Shown here: one piece after another, positions 28,893 through 30,114 of the stretch
Position numbering within the stretch: the stretch's first letter is position 1
Layout: every line of letters starts with the position of its first letter
IMG/VR virus record: IMGVR_UViG_3300042914_001458
Span: 1 to 30,114 of that record
Length of the DNA stretch: 30,114 bases
Reading direction: 5' to 3' (one strand)
Source of the DNA: a virus
Made by a program: the position numbers and the translations under genes
Notes under the pieces: generated by a model
Database searches by the model: none
Seen by the model: only the letters and a program-made list of their open reading frames with translations
What the model was told of the DNA's origin: nothing

Positions 28893-29909
28893 TTATTTAA
28901 ACCATTGATTATAAATTTCAGTTGCAACCTGTGCAGTCATTACTGGGGGAACTGACATACCTATTAAATATTTTGGCTCAATCTTTTTAAAGTTGTAATC
29001 GAGTGGATAAGTTCCTATTTGACAAATATTATTATCCGATAAATAATGCGGTTTTTTATTATGCAATAAAGGACTTGAAGTGCTTGCTATTATTGTATTA
29101 CAAACTTGATTATCTGAAACTTTAATACTACCAAAATAATTTCCTTTAGGATGCACTTTTGAAAGTGCGTTACCTTCCGGGCAAAGTTCCCAATATTTAC
29201 GCATTTCCCCTGTTATTTCTTTTCCTATTGTATTATTTTCAATTAAATTAAACGGAATTACGTCCTCATTAAACTTTAATTCTAATTTAGGAAAGTTTAA
29301 ATCATTTCTTTGGCAAATAAAAAATACCCGTTCTCTTTTTTGAGGTACGCCCATTGATGCAGCATTAAGTAAAAATAATTGAACTTTGTATCCTGCTTTT
29401 TCAAATTCGTCTTTTACTCGTTTTACATAAGTCTTTGCATTGCCTTGTAACATTCCTTTGACGTTTTCAGCAATAACAACTTTCGGCTGTAATTTCTTTG
29501 CAAGTTTTATGTAATCAAAAAACAAGTCGTCTAATCTTTGCTTTGCTTGTCCCTCACGAAATACTTTTTCTTTTCCCCAATCTTTTTCCCTGTTACCGGC
29601 CATTGAAAAACTTGAACAAGGTGGTGAACCGTCTAAAATATCAAGGTCGTATAAATCTTTAGGAAATTCAGTTCTATTTGCAAATTCTCTAATATCCTCA
29701 ACAAATAAATATTTCGGATCGTGGTTTGTTTTATATACATCAGCAACTTGAGGGTCTATCTCAACACCGCCTAAATGTTCAAATCCTGCTAACTTATATC
29801 CCATTGTAGAACCGCCGCCACAAATAAAAGTGCCAAATACTTTTAATCCGTTTTTTTGTGGATACCCGTCTTTTAAATACCACTTATAATTAAATCTGTG
29901 CTTACTCAT
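28893..29909 (-). CDS. C5-cytosine DNA methyltransferase (338 residues)
   Basis: All main C5-methyltransferase motifs are present: motif I FGTFICGGGSTMGYKLAGF (25-43), motif II GGVEID (47-52), catalytic motif IV DGSPPCSSFS (93-102) with Cys98, motif VI VIAENVKG (145-152), motif VIII QKRERVFFI (190-198), and the late motif IX/X SVPPVMTAQVATEIYNQW (319-336). Residues 200-310 form a variable target-recognition region. Size matches an ordinary orphan or phage enzyme. Its ATG overlaps the stop of the ParB-like gene upstream by eight bases, suggesting joint expression. No restriction enzyme is next to it within view, but the upstream side is cut by the window edge. Target sequence cannot be read. 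Confidence 0.92.
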   Translation of the reverse strand: MSKHRFNYKWYLKDGYPQKNGLKVFGTFICGGGSTMGYKLAGFEHLGGVEIDPQVADVYKTNHDPKYLFVEDIREFANRTEFPKDLYDLDILDGSPPCSSFSMAGNREKDWGKEKVFREGQAKQRLDDLFFDYIKLAKKLQPKVVIAENVKGMLQGNAKTYVKRVKDEFEKAGYKVQLFLLNAASMGVPQKRERVFFICQRNDLNFPKLELKFNEDVIPFNLIENNTIGKEITGEMRKYWELCPEGNALSKVHPKGNYFGSIKVSDNQVCNTIIASTSSPLLHNKKPHYLSDNNICQIGTYPLDYNFKKIEPKYLIGMSVPPVMTAQVATEIYNQWFK

Positions 29910-30114
29910 TGCCTAATAATTTCCATATTGCTTGTTCTGGAGTTGCTGCTATTTCAGATAATTGTTGTTTAACAGTCCAATATTCAGTTTCAGTAAAATT
30001 TAATTTAATAGTCATTGTTTCATCTAAACTATCAATATCAATTTCTTCGTTTTTTTCTGAATAATCTACATTGTTAAAGTTAGGAATATCTAAACCCCAA
30101 TCGTCTAACTTTTC
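29902..30114 (-). CDS. C-terminus of a ParB-like protein (partial)
   Basis: Seventy residues of a frame open to the window edge end at a TAA overlapping the methyltransferase start. The visible part begins EKLDDWGLDIPNFNN, the 'xxWGLDIPxF' peptide typical of the end of ParB-nuclease-domain proteins found with methyltransferases just before terminase genes. It continues as an acidic linker and a compact ending, IKLNFTETEYWTVKQQLSEI to KLLGNE. The N-terminal ParB/nuclease domain itself lies outside the window, so the identification rests on this C-terminal signature and on gene order. The alternative is a ParB-methyltransferase fusion of the kind known from phages. Confidence 0.55.
   Translation of the reverse strand, partial: EKLDDWGLDIPNFNNVDYSEKNEEIDIDSLDETMTIKLNFTETEYWTVKQQLSEIAATPEQAIWKLLGNE

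Noticed and set aside
28874-28927. Longer start (to 28927) for the DUF5681 gene
   Set aside because: The extra 18 residues overlap the end of the methyltransferase and do not look like the family; the ATG at 28873 leads directly into the DUF5681 signature.
1-30114. CRISPR array, tRNA, integrase, attachment site or insertion sequence
   Set aside because: No regularly spaced direct repeats, cloverleaf-like sequence, recombinase motifs or transposase-like frames were noticed on reading; absence was judged by eye, not by a search program.

Overview
The window is a 30.1 kb stretch of a tailed-phage genome (free phage or prophage) that most likely infects a member of the Bacteroidota, probably Flavobacteriia. 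The evidence is a strongly A+T-rich sequence, no clear Shine-Dalgarno motifs, gap sequences matching the Bacteroidota promoter -7 element (TAnnTTTG), and many small proteins of types seen in flavobacterial phages. Every supported gene lies on the minus strand, so transcription runs from position 30114 towards 1. No integrase, repressor, tRNA or CRISPR array was seen, so lifestyle cannot be decided from this piece.

Packaging and head (about 30114-21564): the C-terminus of a ParB-like protein, a C5-cytosine methyltransferase, a small-terminase candidate (DUF5681 type), the large terminase, the portal, an HK97-type prohead protease with extra modules at both ends, an HK97-fold major capsid protein, a small lysine-rich protein, a head-tail connector carrying a four-unit beta-repeat insertion, and a probable head-tail joining protein.

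Tail (about 21545-8867): the probable tail tube protein, a strong terminator, two overlapping or adjacent small genes in the tail-chaperone position, a 1269-residue tape measure (long-tailed siphovirus; about 190 nm by the usual 1.5 angstrom per residue rule), a baseplate/tail-tip protein with a hydrophobic segment, two large tail-tip or fibre proteins, and a receptor-binding-type protein with an Ig-like domain followed by an arabinofuranosidase-B-like domain. Lysis (8859-7773): a one-TM holin candidate, a YkuD-like endolysin candidate and a protein ending in a cationic amphipathic helix. A terminator at 7705-7736 closes this part.

Small-gene cluster (7582-6510): six tiny translationally coupled genes, four of them under 60 residues, two with membrane segments. 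It is followed by a compact structured RNA/attenuator element (6393-6498).

Replication, recombination and modification (6348-1): a replication-initiator or helicase-loader-type protein (DUF6291), a RecA/DnaB-fold helicase, a second C5 methyltransferase, NinG, an HTH-like protein, an adenine/N4-type methyltransferase, then a clear promoter followed by the ERF annealing protein, a YqaJ/lambda-exo type nuclease, a small coiled-coil protein, a possible ssDNA-binding protein and two further small genes, the last cut by the window edge. Most of these genes overlap by the ATGA start/stop arrangement, indicating polycistronic, translationally coupled expression.
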